This document shows, piece after piece, positions 1-8,080 of a stretch of DNA of 34,256 nt. A program made the position numbers and the translations under genes. Source of the stretch: Candidatus Gastranaerophilales bacterium (GTDB lineage Bacteria; Cyanobacteriota; Vampirovibrionia; Gastranaerophilales; Gastranaerophilaceae); assembly GCA_016282705.1 (NCBI GenBank), contig JAEELO010000027.1, positions 1-34,256 on the forward strand. The letters run 5' to 3'. Position 1 is the first letter of the stretch, and the number at the start of each line of letters is the position of its first letter. The notes below the pieces were generated by a model, which was not told the origin of the DNA, made no database searches, and worked only from the letters and a program-made list of their open reading frames with translations.

Positions 1-10
1 AAAAGGAGTT

Positions 11-1396
11 CTATAAAAATATTAACCTCTTTTTTGCGGAATATTCATCGTAGGGTTTAAAGCCTTTTGGTATCTTGTATTTAAACTTCTTTGCTCCGAA
101 GTTGGCTGTTAAACTGACATCTTGTGCAATACTGAAGGCTGCCGTGAATTCTTTGCCTTTCGGCGTATAGGTATATAATGTCTTTCCTTTTTCAGGAATG
201 CAGTCCCGCCATTCTCCGTTTTTTGATACGTATATTTTTCCTTCATCAAAATCAACAGCTATCCCAATAATATCTTTATCATTTAATTTAGCTGCCCATC
301 CTAAAACACTGTATTTCTCATTTTTGTCTTCATCTGTTGGCATGAAAAAGTCGCAGTATGTTGCATTAGGATAATACGGTGAACATATTCCGACATTTGT
401 TCCTGCGGTGTGTCCGCCGTTTTGCTTAATGAAAAATTGAGTTTCAAAGTAATATTTGCCTGATTTGTGGTATTTATTAGTTAAAGCACCAAGAAATCCA
501 CCTCTTTTAATTGCATATGATAATTTATCATCCGATAATACGCAGCTGAATTCTTCACAAATCAAATTAACTTCTTTATCTGTAGATTGATGATTTATTA
601 TTTCATCGTATTTAACATTAGAATTTCCGTCTACAACAAAACTTTCTCCATAATATTCATACTGAATACTTACGGGTTCTACCGCAAATGTTTCTTCTAA
701 TGCACTTTTACATCTGTCATCTACATCAATATTTTTAATTTTTTTCACCGGAATATTTGATTTCGGTGTTTGTACTTTACTTTCGTAATAAGAAGATAAA
801 AATATTTCTTTAAGATTTGACGGGTTATCTGCTTTTATTTTCCATAATACAGGTTCATAAGATGATAATAATAAAGAAACTGGTCTCTCTGAATTTTTAA
901 CATCTACGGTTATTTCGGAAGCTCTATTCCCTTCTGTAAAATCTTTACCTGGCTTAATGGCTTTAATATCAGTTTTCCCTTCATATACTGATACTACGTG
1001 TAAATCTCCCTCTGGGTGTATTAAATTCTTTTCAATTTTATTTTTTCTTTTTTGCAGCAACATTTCTTTTTTTGCAATTTTGCAATCTAACTTTTCTTCT
1101 TTTGAAAGATTGTCTTCATTATCACATTTCTTAAAAAAGTTATTTCTATATGTTTCTACGCCCCAATTATCATCAAACTCATCCTCGTAATTATTGATTA
1201 TTTCTGATTTATAATCTTCTTCTTGTTTTGGACGAATTTTATCTTTATCCATAAATTTTGCAATGAATACAGAATTATCTTTAATTTTGTTTATATTATC
1301 AACATTATTTGCAGCAATGCTGTCGTGTGTTATTGAAATTATAATTATAATTGCAATTGTAATTACAGCTGTTATAAATAATTTATTATTATTCAT
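11..1396 (-). CDS. Secreted protein with C-terminal SPRY (B30.2-like) domain
   Basis: 461 residues. A hydrophobic segment at residues 6-22 followed by SIA-A looks like a cleavable signal peptide, so the protein is probably periplasmic or surface-exposed. Residues ~35-125 are charged and helical. Residues ~130-210 hold a beta-rich stretch with an LLLSSYEPVLW motif that I recall from uncharacterised bacterial surface proteins. Residues ~288-445 read as a SPRY domain: GKYYFE, NVGI, GIAVDFDEGKIYV, then NFG and the IPKGFKP end. SPRY domains bind protein or peptide ligands in eukaryotes; no ligand can be read here. A longer start at 1417 is possible, but GGAG (complement of 1402-1405) stands 5 bases before the ATG at 1396, which I chose. 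It diverges from the small secreted genes at 1530-2244. SPRY call good, function unknown. Confidence 0.8.
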   Translation of the reverse strand: MNNNKLFITAVITIAIIIIISITHDSIAANNVDNINKIKDNSVFIAKFMDKDKIRPKQEEDYKSEIINNYEDEFDDNWGVETYRNNFFKKCDNEDNLSKEEKLDCKIAKKEMLLQKRKNKIEKNLIHPEGDLHVVSVYEGKTDIKAIKPGKDFTEGNRASEITVDVKNSERPVSLLLSSYEPVLWKIKADNPSNLKEIFLSSYYESKVQTPKSNIPVKKIKNIDVDDRCKSALEETFAVEPVSIQYEYYGESFVVDGNSNVKYDEIINHQSTDKEVNLICEEFSCVLSDDKLSYAIKRGGFLGALTNKYHKSGKYYFETQFFIKQNGGHTAGTNVGICSPYYPNATYCDFFMPTDEDKNEKYSVLGWAAKLNDKDIIGIAVDFDEGKIYVSKNGEWRDCIPEKGKTLYTYTPKGKEFTAAFSIAQDVSLTANFGAKKFKYKIPKGFKPYDEYSAKKRLIFL

Positions 1397-1529
1397 AAAT
1401 ACTCCGTTTCTTTTCATAAAATATAGTATATATTATATTCAATTTATTAAATATATTTTTACAAAATGTCCTTAATAAAACACAATAAATAAATTATGTG
1501 ATATAAAATAATTATAGTGAGGTATTTGT

Positions 1530-1853
1530 ATGATAAAGAAATTATTTTCTTATTTCTTAGTTGCTGTCTGTATTATCTTTATTTCAGGAATTAATACAGT
1601 TGTTAAAGCAGACTTTTTTACTGTTCTGGATAATATTCAAAGAACCAGCGATACAATCAACTCTGTAAATCAGGCAGGCAGAGGTGTATTGAGCGTTACT
1701 GAATATTTTCAAAGATTTAAAGATCGTGCACAAGACAGAAGTGACAGAAAACGTGCTGAAAAGGCATATAATGAAGCTGCGTATCAGGAATACATAAAGA
1801 CTGAACAAGAGATACAACAACTTCAACAGCAGTATTATAATCAAAATTTATAA
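1530..1853 (+). CDS. Small secreted protein, unknown family
   Basis: 107 residues. A signal peptide spans residues 1-27 (hydrophobic core ~8-22, likely cut after VKA). The mature part is ~80 residues, Gln/Arg/Tyr-rich and probably helical, ending in a run of Gln and Tyr. GTGAGG lies about 8 bases before the ATG. It sits 10 bases upstream of another small secreted protein and is likely co-transcribed with it. I do not recognise the family. A periplasmic or surface role is inferred only from the signal peptide. Confidence 0.7.
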   Translation: MIKKLFSYFLVAVCIIFISGINTVVKADFFTVLDNIQRTSDTINSVNQAGRGVLSVTEYFQRFKDRAQDRSDRKRAEKAYNEAAYQEYIKTEQEIQQLQQQYYNQNL

Positions 1854-1863
1854 GAAGGTGTTT

Positions 1864-2244
1864 ATGAAAAAAATATTATTATTTACTATATTTATAGCTT
1901 CGTGTATTTTGCTTTCTCAAAATATATCATATTCAGAAACAATTACAGAACCTCAATGGTCTGAATTTGCACCGCCTTTATATGAAAATGCAATATTTAA
2001 GAAAACAAAGCTTAACAGCAAGAAGTATATGGAAAATAATTACTGGGCATTAAGAAGGGTTAAATTTCAAAAATCTATTCTTGAGTGTAAAGTTCTTTCT
2101 AAAAAATCAAGCGATTTATCAGCTTGTTATGCAAGAGTCGCAAATTTGGAAAATAACAAAAATAACCAGCGTACTCAACAAAAAAATGAAAGAAATTCCG
2201 ACCTGAATATGGAAATACAAGACGGCGGATACTGGTGGTACTAG
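1864..2244 (+). CDS. Small secreted protein with two mature-part cysteines
   Basis: 126 residues from the ATG at 1864. A GTG six bases upstream is open too, but AGAAGG at 1853-1858 fits the ATG. The signal peptide covers residues 1-~24, with likely cleavage near SYS-ET. The mature part has two cysteines (in LECKV and SACYA) about 16 residues apart that could form a disulfide, an Asn/Gln/Lys-rich linker and a Gly-Gly-Tyr-Trp-Trp-Tyr end. It follows the 1530-1853 gene by 10 bases, so both are probably translated from one mRNA. Family not recognised. Confidence 0.7.
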   Translation: MKKILLFTIFIASCILLSQNISYSETITEPQWSEFAPPLYENAIFKKTKLNSKKYMENNYWALRRVKFQKSILECKVLSKKSSDLSACYARVANLENNKNNQRTQQKNERNSDLNMEIQDGGYWWY

Positions 2245-2295
2245 TACTTTCATAATTGGCTGACAAAAATATTTTTTAGAGATGTTGTTATTTAT

Positions 2296-3099
2296 ATGAA
2301 AATAACACCTGTTAAAAACACTTATATTTCATTTTCAGCGAGGAAACAAGACATTAAAAAGGCAGATAAAATTCAACGTCTTGCAAGAGAAAATTTTCCT
2401 ATGCTTAGTGTTACTTATATGGATACTTTTTATTTATCACATACAAGTAAAAATTCTAATGCCAAATTACGAAACAGAGCAGAGGAAATAATTAAAAAGA
2501 CCGATGACAATATTAAAATAATAAGAGAAAATGCTTCTTCTAATAAAAACAATATTGAATCAACTTCTCCTTATGCGAAAATTTTAAAATATGCGAAACT
2601 TATGAAAGTTGGAAATTGCGATGAAGCGGCACGAACAGTCCTTGCAACATTGGCTGCAAACGGATATTATAATTCAAAACTTGCCAGTTTGGGTATTCAG
2701 CTTGACTATATTAATAAATCAACAGGGAACTCCGAATATAAGGGTTTTATAAATGCAGACCACATCTTTGTTTTGACAGCATTAGATAAAGTTAATCCTA
2801 ACCCTAAAGATGAAATTGTTATAGATTCTTGGATGGGCTTTGCTGACAGTAAATCAGGTGCTATAGACAGATATAAATCAATTTTTAATCAAAAAAAATT
2901 AGAAGCACAATTAAGTTACCATTATTCAATGTTTAGACTTATGGAAGCAGAAAAAGGTAACGGATTAATTAATCCTGATGATTACAAATTAGAAACAAAG
3001 TATACTTTTTATTATGATGACGTATTCCCTCCAAAAGATATGAAAAAATTAGGTTTATATGCTAAAAAAATGTATCCCCGATTAGTTATAAATAAATAA
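2296..3099 (+). CDS. Putative Cys-His-Asp hydrolase (papain/transglutaminase-like fold) with N-terminal ISFSA motif
   Basis: 267 residues without a classical signal peptide. The N-terminus carries ISFSAR (residues 11-16), like the short motifs in the genes at 24942 and 33931. The central part has three ordered blocks: VGNCDEAAR (Cys108), ADHIFVL (His156) and IVIDSW (Asp177). Their order and spacing match the Cys-His-Asp triads of papain-like and transglutaminase-like enzymes, which include peptidases, amidases and glutamine deamidases used as effectors. I infer an enzyme of that clan; substrate unknown. Residues ~15-100 are charged and helical. The start has only a weak GAGATG about 14 bases upstream. 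It ends one base before the convergent HNH gene. Confidence 0.6.
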   Translation: MKITPVKNTYISFSARKQDIKKADKIQRLARENFPMLSVTYMDTFYLSHTSKNSNAKLRNRAEEIIKKTDDNIKIIRENASSNKNNIESTSPYAKILKYAKLMKVGNCDEAARTVLATLAANGYYNSKLASLGIQLDYINKSTGNSEYKGFINADHIFVLTALDKVNPNPKDEIVIDSWMGFADSKSGAIDRYKSIFNQKKLEAQLSYHYSMFRLMEAEKGNGLINPDDYKLETKYTFYYDDVFPPKDMKKLGLYAKKMYPRLVINK

Positions 3100-3100
3100 C

Positions 3101-3610
3101 TTATACTGCAAAAAACTCTTGCCAGTATTTAACAATATTTTCAGGATATTTTAACAGTTCAAATTTTAAATAATCTTTAGGTCTGTATGGTCGTCTTAGC
3201 AGCTTCATTCTTGCTTCTTTTGGTGTTCTGTCTGCTTTTCTTTGATTACATTCTTTACAGCAGGCAACTATATTCTCCCAAATATCAGGTCCCAGCCTTG
3301 ATTTCGGAAATACGTGGTCCAGTGTTAATTCTTCAGGCTTGAATTTTTCTCCGCAATATTGACATACAAATTCATCTCTGACTAAAATATTCTCTCTACA
3401 AAAAGGCAGTTCCTTATAAGGAACTGCCAGATCATATGTCAATTTAATGACACGTGGTATTAAGATGTTCTCTACTTTAATCATATTTTCAATATCATTA
3501 AGTCTGCGTGCATTTTCAGCTTTCCCTTTAAGCAAAAGTATTAATGCCCGTTTCCAAGTGCAAATGTTAATAGGGTGATTATGTCTGTCAAGTAATAATA
3601 CTTTTTTCAT
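3101..3610 (-). CDS. HNH endonuclease
   Basis: 169 residues. The C-terminal half is an HNH (His-Me finger) nuclease module: a zinc pair CQYC, the core LDHVFPKS, then CCKECNQRK with the second CXXC. The N-terminal half (VLLLDRHNHPINICTWKRA, LLLKGKAE) matches the stand-alone HNH proteins common in cyanobacteria and other free-living bacteria. These are not linked to a particular restriction or mobile system. No methylase, intron or phage gene is adjacent, so a general DNA-processing role is more likely than restriction. The ATG at 3610 follows a weak GGAG and a perfect 12-base palindrome, CTACAATTGTAG. Convergent with the 2296-3099 gene. Confidence 0.85.
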   Translation of the reverse strand: MKKVLLLDRHNHPINICTWKRALILLLKGKAENARRLNDIENMIKVENILIPRVIKLTYDLAVPYKELPFCRENILVRDEFVCQYCGEKFKPEELTLDHVFPKSRLGPDIWENIVACCKECNQRKADRTPKEARMKLLRRPYRPKDYLKFELLKYPENIVKYWQEFFAV

Positions 3611-3705
3611 ATAAACTCCTACAATTGTAGTATTCCCGTTTTTGCCTATTTTTAAACCTTTTTTGTATGTTTTTATGTGTTATTTAATAAATTAATTTGT
3701 TCAAC

Positions 3706-3734
3706 TTGACTTAGAATTATGCTTGTAATTAAAT
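3706..3734 (+). promoter_or_regulatory. Possible sigma-70 promoter of nadA
   Basis: TTGACT (3706-3711), a 17-base spacer and TTAAAT (3729-3734), about 32 bases before the nadA start codon. The -35 is good, the -10 is only 4 of 6. Confidence 0.35.
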
Positions 3735-3765
3735 AAATTTAATATCTTTGAGAAATCGGAATTAT

Positions 3766-4677
3766 ATGAATTTTATAGATGAAATCAATAAACTGAAAAA
3801 GCAAAAGAATGCAATTATTCTTACTCATTGTTATCAAAATATTGAAATAGATGAAGTTTCGGATTTTGTTGGGGATTCATTATATCTTTCAAAAGCTGCA
3901 GCAAATACAGATGCCGATATTATTATATTCGCAGGTGTGTATTTTATGGCGCAGAGTGCAAAATTGCTTTCACCGAGAAAAAGAGTATTTCTTCCTAATA
4001 TGAATTCGGGATGTCTTATGGCGGATATGATAGATGCTGATAATCTCAAAAAGTTTAAACAGCTTCATCCGAATTTGCCGGTAGTTTGTTATATTAATTC
4101 TACAGCGGAAGTAAAGGCGGAATGTGATATTTGTTGTACGAGTTCAAATGCAGTTAATATAGTTAAAAGTTTAAATACACAAAAAGTATTATTTGTTCCT
4201 GATACATATTTGGGTAAATGGGTAGAAAAGCAGCTGGGAAATGTTGAAGTTATTACTTTCAACGGTTTTTGTCCTACTCATTTGAGGATAAGAGTTGAAG
4301 ACATAGAAAAAGCGAGAAAAGAATATCCTGATGCTCTGATATTAACTCATCCTGAATGTCACGGTGAAGTTTCAAAATTATCTGATTTTGTAGGTTCTAC
4401 AAAAGAAATTATAGAGTATGCTCAAAAATCAAATAATAAACAATTCATTATTGCAACGGAAAAAGGTGTCGTTGACAGATTGAACAGAGATTCTAAATGT
4501 AATAATTGGGGAAAAGAGTTTATTTTAATTAATGAAAATATAATTTGTCCAAATATGAAACATAATACTCTTGAAGATATATACAATACTCTGGTTAATG
4601 AAACAAATGAAATTTTTATAGACTCAGAAATTGCAAAAAAAGCTCGAATTTGTATTGATAAAATGCTTTCCGTATAA
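3766..4677 (+). CDS. nadA: Quinolinate synthase NadA
   Basis: 303 residues. It condenses iminoaspartate with dihydroxyacetone phosphate to quinolinate in de novo NAD synthesis, using a [4Fe-4S] cluster in the cytoplasm. The three expected cluster ligands are present: Cys83 in SGCLMAD, Cys169 in GFCPTHLR and Cys261 in ICPNMK. Other family blocks are LTHCYQ near residue 20, VGDSLYLSKAA and LTHPECHGEV. Length is normal for the short NadA class. An in-frame TTG at 3748 would add six residues; I chose the ATG at 3766, although its ribosome site is weak. nadB and nadC are not in the window. Confidence 0.96.
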   Translation: MNFIDEINKLKKQKNAIILTHCYQNIEIDEVSDFVGDSLYLSKAAANTDADIIIFAGVYFMAQSAKLLSPRKRVFLPNMNSGCLMADMIDADNLKKFKQLHPNLPVVCYINSTAEVKAECDICCTSSNAVNIVKSLNTQKVLFVPDTYLGKWVEKQLGNVEVITFNGFCPTHLRIRVEDIEKARKEYPDALILTHPECHGEVSKLSDFVGSTKEIIEYAQKSNNKQFIIATEKGVVDRLNRDSKCNNWGKEFILINENIICPNMKHNTLEDIYNTLVNETNEIFIDSEIAKKARICIDKMLSV

Positions 4678-4769
4678 CTTTTTTATATAGTTCAAAAGAA
4701 TGATAAAACTATACATTACATTTAAAAAATGCTAAACTATGTTTGGTATTTTTTTGGAAAGGAGATTTT

Positions 4770-5414
4770 ATGACAGAATATTTGAAAAAATACTTGGTCG
4801 AGCTTGTTGGTACATTTTTCCTTGTATTAACAATAGCTTGTACGGCATTATTGGGCGCTGATGGTGTTATAGCACCTTTGGCAATCGGTTCTGCATTGAT
4901 GGTAATGGTATATGCAGGCGGACACATTTCAGGCGGACATTACAATCCGGCTGTTTCATTAGCAGCAGCTATAAGAGGTGCATTAGAATGGAAACATTTT
5001 ATTCCGTATGTTATAGCTCAAGTACTTGGCGGTATTATTGCCGTTTATGTATTTAAATTTATGGCAGCAGGAACCATATTGGTAGTTGAACCTACAGAGT
5101 TTAGCTTAAAAGGCTTATTAATTGCCGAATTCTTGTTTACTTATGCTCTTTGCTATGTAGTATTAAATACTGCAACTGCAAAAGGTACTGCAGGTAATTC
5201 ATTCTATGGTTTGGCAATTGGCTTTACTGTTTTAGTAGGTGCATTTGCTGTTGGTGGTTCTCTTTGTGCAGGCGCATTTAACCCTGCAGTAGCTGTTTCT
5301 ATTGGTGCTCTCTTCTTAATTCCTTGTAAATTGGTATGTTACACAATTCTTGCTAACTTAATCGGCGGACTTTGTGCAGCATTAACATTCAAATTCGTAA
5401 ATACCGAAGAATAA
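4770..5414 (+). CDS. Aquaporin / MIP-family channel
   Basis: 214 residues and about six membrane helices. It forms a water or small-solute channel in the inner membrane. Both half-helix signatures are intact: HYNPAV (NPA at 59-61) and AFNPAV (NPA at 171-173). The residue after the second NPA is normally the selectivity-filter Arg (NPAR) in aquaporins and glycerol channels; here it is Val174. A wider or less polar filter is inferred, so water versus glycerol, ammonia or another solute cannot be decided from sequence. AAGGAG stands 5-6 bases before the ATG at 4770, which rules out the longer TTG start at 4743. A strong terminator follows. Confidence 0.92.
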   Translation: MTEYLKKYLVELVGTFFLVLTIACTALLGADGVIAPLAIGSALMVMVYAGGHISGGHYNPAVSLAAAIRGALEWKHFIPYVIAQVLGGIIAVYVFKFMAAGTILVVEPTEFSLKGLLIAEFLFTYALCYVVLNTATAKGTAGNSFYGLAIGFTVLVGAFAVGGSLCAGAFNPAVAVSIGALFLIPCKLVCYTILANLIGGLCAALTFKFVNTEE

Positions 5415-5437
5415 ATTGATATTTAAACCTGTAAAAG

Positions 5438-5472
5438 AATACCGCTCTCAATTGAGGGCGGTATTTCTTTTT
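5438..5472. terminator. Terminator between convergent aquaporin and leuS genes
   Basis: AATACCGC (5438-5445) pairs with GCGGTATT (5458-5465), and the inner CTCAATTGAG is self-complementary, giving a long near-perfect hairpin. TTTCTTTTT follows on the + strand; the minus side has a shorter U run. Probably serves both genes. Confidence 0.88.
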
Positions 5473-5482
5473 GTCTTTTCTT

Positions 5483-7969
5483 TTATTTAACAACTATATT
5501 AACAAGTTTTGCAGGAACTACAATGACTTTTACTACTTGTTTACCTGCTGTAAGTTCTTTTATTCTTTCGCTGTTTAATGCTATTTTTTCTAAATCTTCT
5601 TTAGAAGTTTCAGCATCTACTTCAATTTTATCTTTAACTTTGCCGTTTATTTGTACAACCAATGTTATTGTACTTGTTTTTGCAAGTGCTTCATCATACT
5701 TTGGCCATTCAAGTGTATGTACTGATGTTTTACCTCCGAGTCCTTCATATATTTCTTCTGTCATATGAGGAAGTACGGGTGATAATAATTTTAAGTATGT
5801 AATAACTGCAAAACTGAATACAGCTTTATCTTCTTCATTATAGTCCTGTTTATTATTCATATAATCATATAATACATTTGCAAATTCTCTGTATTTGGAT
5901 ATTACAGTATTGAATTGGAATTCATTTGCAATATCCTGAGAAATTTTCTTAATTGTCATATGAACTTCTCTTACAAGATTATTATTTTCTTTTGAAAGTG
6001 TTGAAATTTCAGGTAATTTATAATCAAGATTAATAATATTTTGTTTATCTGCATATATTTTCCAAAGTCTGTTTAGGAATTTATAGCAGCCTTCAACACC
6101 TGCATCAGACCAGTCGAAATCTCTGTTCGGAGGGGAGTCTGACAAGATGAATAATCTTGCTGTATCTGCGCCGTAGTTTCTGAATATTTCATCAGGGTCT
6201 ACCGTGTTACCTTTTGATTTTGACATCTTTGAACCGTCTTTTAAAACCATTCCCTGTGTTAATAAGTTTTTAAACGGTTCATCAATATTAATTATACCTA
6301 AATCACGCAATGCTTTGGTAAAAAATCTTGAATATAACAAGTGTAATATTGCATGTTCAATACCGCCTACGTATTGGTCAATCGGTGCCCAGTAGTGGAG
6401 TATATCTTTATCAAACGGTGCTTTGTCGTTTCTGGCATCTGTATACCTGTAAAAATACCAGTTTGAACACATAAATGTATCCATTGTATCGGTTTCTCTT
6501 TCGGCATCTGCTCCGCAGATAGGGCATTTCGTATGCTTAAATGTCGGTGATGTTTTGACAGGGGACATACCTTTTACACTGAAATCTACGTCTTCAGGCA
6601 GCAATACAGGTAAGTCTTTTTCATCAACCGGAACAGTTCCGCAATGTGGGCAATATACTATAGGAATTGGTGTACCCCAGTATCTTTGTCTTGAAATTAA
6701 CCAATCACGAAGTCTAAATTGTACTTTTGCTTCGCCAAAGCCTTCTTTTTCCGCTTTTTCTATAATTTTTTGTTTTGCTTTCTCATTATCCATTCCGCTG
6801 AATTCACCGGAATTAACAAGAACACCTCTTTCAACGTAGGCATTATCAAGATGAGTAAATGCTTTTTCCGGGTTTTGAATAACGATTCTTATTGGCAGAT
6901 TGTATTTTTTAGCAAATGCAAAGTCTCTTTCGTCGTGGGCGGGAACAGCCATAACCGCACCTGTTCCGTATTCTGCAAGAGCATAATCCGCTGTCCAAAT
7001 CGGGAATTCTTCACCCGTCAGTGGGTTTATCAAATGTGTACCTAACGGAACACCTGTTTTTGGTCTTTCAGTTGAAAGTCTTTCTATTTCAGACATTCTT
7101 CTTGCATTTTGTCTGTATTCTTCGACTGCTTCTTTATTTTCTGCTGTTGTTAATTTTTCTATATCTTTGTATTCTGGTGCTACAACAAGATATGTAATAC
7201 CGTATGCTGTGTCAGGTCTTGTTGTGTAGACAGGAACTTCAAGTCCTTCAATTTCTTTTACTTTAAATCTCAAAATTGCACCCTGAGAACGGTCAATCCA
7301 GTTTCTTTGCATTGTTTTAACACTGTCCGGCCATCCTTTTAATTTTTCAATATCATCTAATAATTCTTGTGCATAATCTGTTATTTTTAAGAACCATTGA
7401 GATAGATATTTTTTTTCAACCTGTCCGTCACATCTCCAGCATTTTCCGTCTATAACCTGTTCATTTGCAAGTACTGTTGCACAGTTGTTACACCAGTTAA
7501 CGGCAGCTTCTTTTTTATATGCCAAACCTTTTTTAAACATTTGAATAAAGAAATATTGAGTCCATTTGTAATATTCAGGTAAACATGTAGTTACTTCTCT
7601 ATCCCAGTCAATCATTAATCCCAGAGACTTTAATTGTTGTTTCATATATGCAATATTATCAAGAGTCCATTTTTTAGGATTTGCACCGTGCTGTATAGCT
7701 GCATTTTCGGCAGGAAGTCCAAAACTGTCCCATCCCATCGGGTGTAATACATTAAATCCGTTCATTCTTTTGTATCTTGCTATAACGTCAGATATTGTAT
7801 AGTTTCTAACATGTCCCATATGTAATTTACCTGACGGATATGGGAGCATGGATAATACATAATACTTCTCTTTGTCTTTATCGTTATATACTTTATTTAT
7901 TTTTGTTTCGTCCCAGCTTTTTTGCCACTTTTTCTCAATTTCTTGCGGAAAATATCTTTCTTTTATCAA
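5483..7969 (-). CDS. leuS: Leucyl-tRNA synthetase
   Basis: 828 residues, a class Ia synthetase that charges tRNA-Leu. The HIGH-type motif is HMGH at residues 50-53 (in YPSGKLHMGH) and the KMSKS loop is near residue 580. Between them are the CP1 editing domain, with TTRPDT and YGTGAVMAVPAHDERD, and a WCNNC ... CWRC zinc module. The leucine-specific LeuS end is complete, so the length is normal. The start is TTG: GGAGAG is 6 bases upstream of the TTG at 7967-7969, and residues 2-12 match the usual LeuS N-terminus. No ATG fits as well. Monocistronic between hairpins on both sides. Confidence 0.97.
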   Translation of the reverse strand: MIKERYFPQEIEKKWQKSWDETKINKVYNDKDKEKYYVLSMLPYPSGKLHMGHVRNYTISDVIARYKRMNGFNVLHPMGWDSFGLPAENAAIQHGANPKKWTLDNIAYMKQQLKSLGLMIDWDREVTTCLPEYYKWTQYFFIQMFKKGLAYKKEAAVNWCNNCATVLANEQVIDGKCWRCDGQVEKKYLSQWFLKITDYAQELLDDIEKLKGWPDSVKTMQRNWIDRSQGAILRFKVKEIEGLEVPVYTTRPDTAYGITYLVVAPEYKDIEKLTTAENKEAVEEYRQNARRMSEIERLSTERPKTGVPLGTHLINPLTGEEFPIWTADYALAEYGTGAVMAVPAHDERDFAFAKKYNLPIRIVIQNPEKAFTHLDNAYVERGVLVNSGEFSGMDNEKAKQKIIEKAEKEGFGEAKVQFRLRDWLISRQRYWGTPIPIVYCPHCGTVPVDEKDLPVLLPEDVDFSVKGMSPVKTSPTFKHTKCPICGADAERETDTMDTFMCSNWYFYRYTDARNDKAPFDKDILHYWAPIDQYVGGIEHAILHLLYSRFFTKALRDLGIINIDEPFKNLLTQGMVLKDGSKMSKSKGNTVDPDEIFRNYGADTARLFILSDSPPNRDFDWSDAGVEGCYKFLNRLWKIYADKQNIINLDYKLPEISTLSKENNNLVREVHMTIKKISQDIANEFQFNTVISKYREFANVLYDYMNNKQDYNEEDKAVFSFAVITYLKLLSPVLPHMTEEIYEGLGGKTSVHTLEWPKYDEALAKTSTITLVVQINGKVKDKIEVDAETSKEDLEKIALNSERIKELTAGKQVVKVIVVPAKLVNIVVK

Positions 7970-8026
7970 TGGTTTCTCTCCTAATATTGAATATATTTTA
8001 ATTATATTCTAAACAAAAAAATTCAT

Positions 8027-8060
8027 AAAAAAAACAGGAACTATGTTAATAATTCCTGTT
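8027..8060 (-). terminator. Terminator after the three-repeat helical protein gene
   Basis: AACAGGAA (8033-8040) pairs perfectly with TTCCTGTT (8053-8060). Read on the minus strand the hairpin is followed by eight U residues (8027-8034). It ends the 8081-9298 transcript before leuS. Confidence 0.85.
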
Positions 8061-8080
8061 CCTTTGCACTTTGATTTATA

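Noticed and set aside
1858-1863. GTG start for the second small secreted gene
   Set aside because: The ATG at 1864 has the AGAAGG at proper distance, and the GTG overlaps that ribosome site.
3101-3610. HNH gene as part of a restriction system, intron or prophage
   Set aside because: No methylase, intron structure or phage genes nearby; the N-terminal half matches stand-alone chromosomal HNH proteins.
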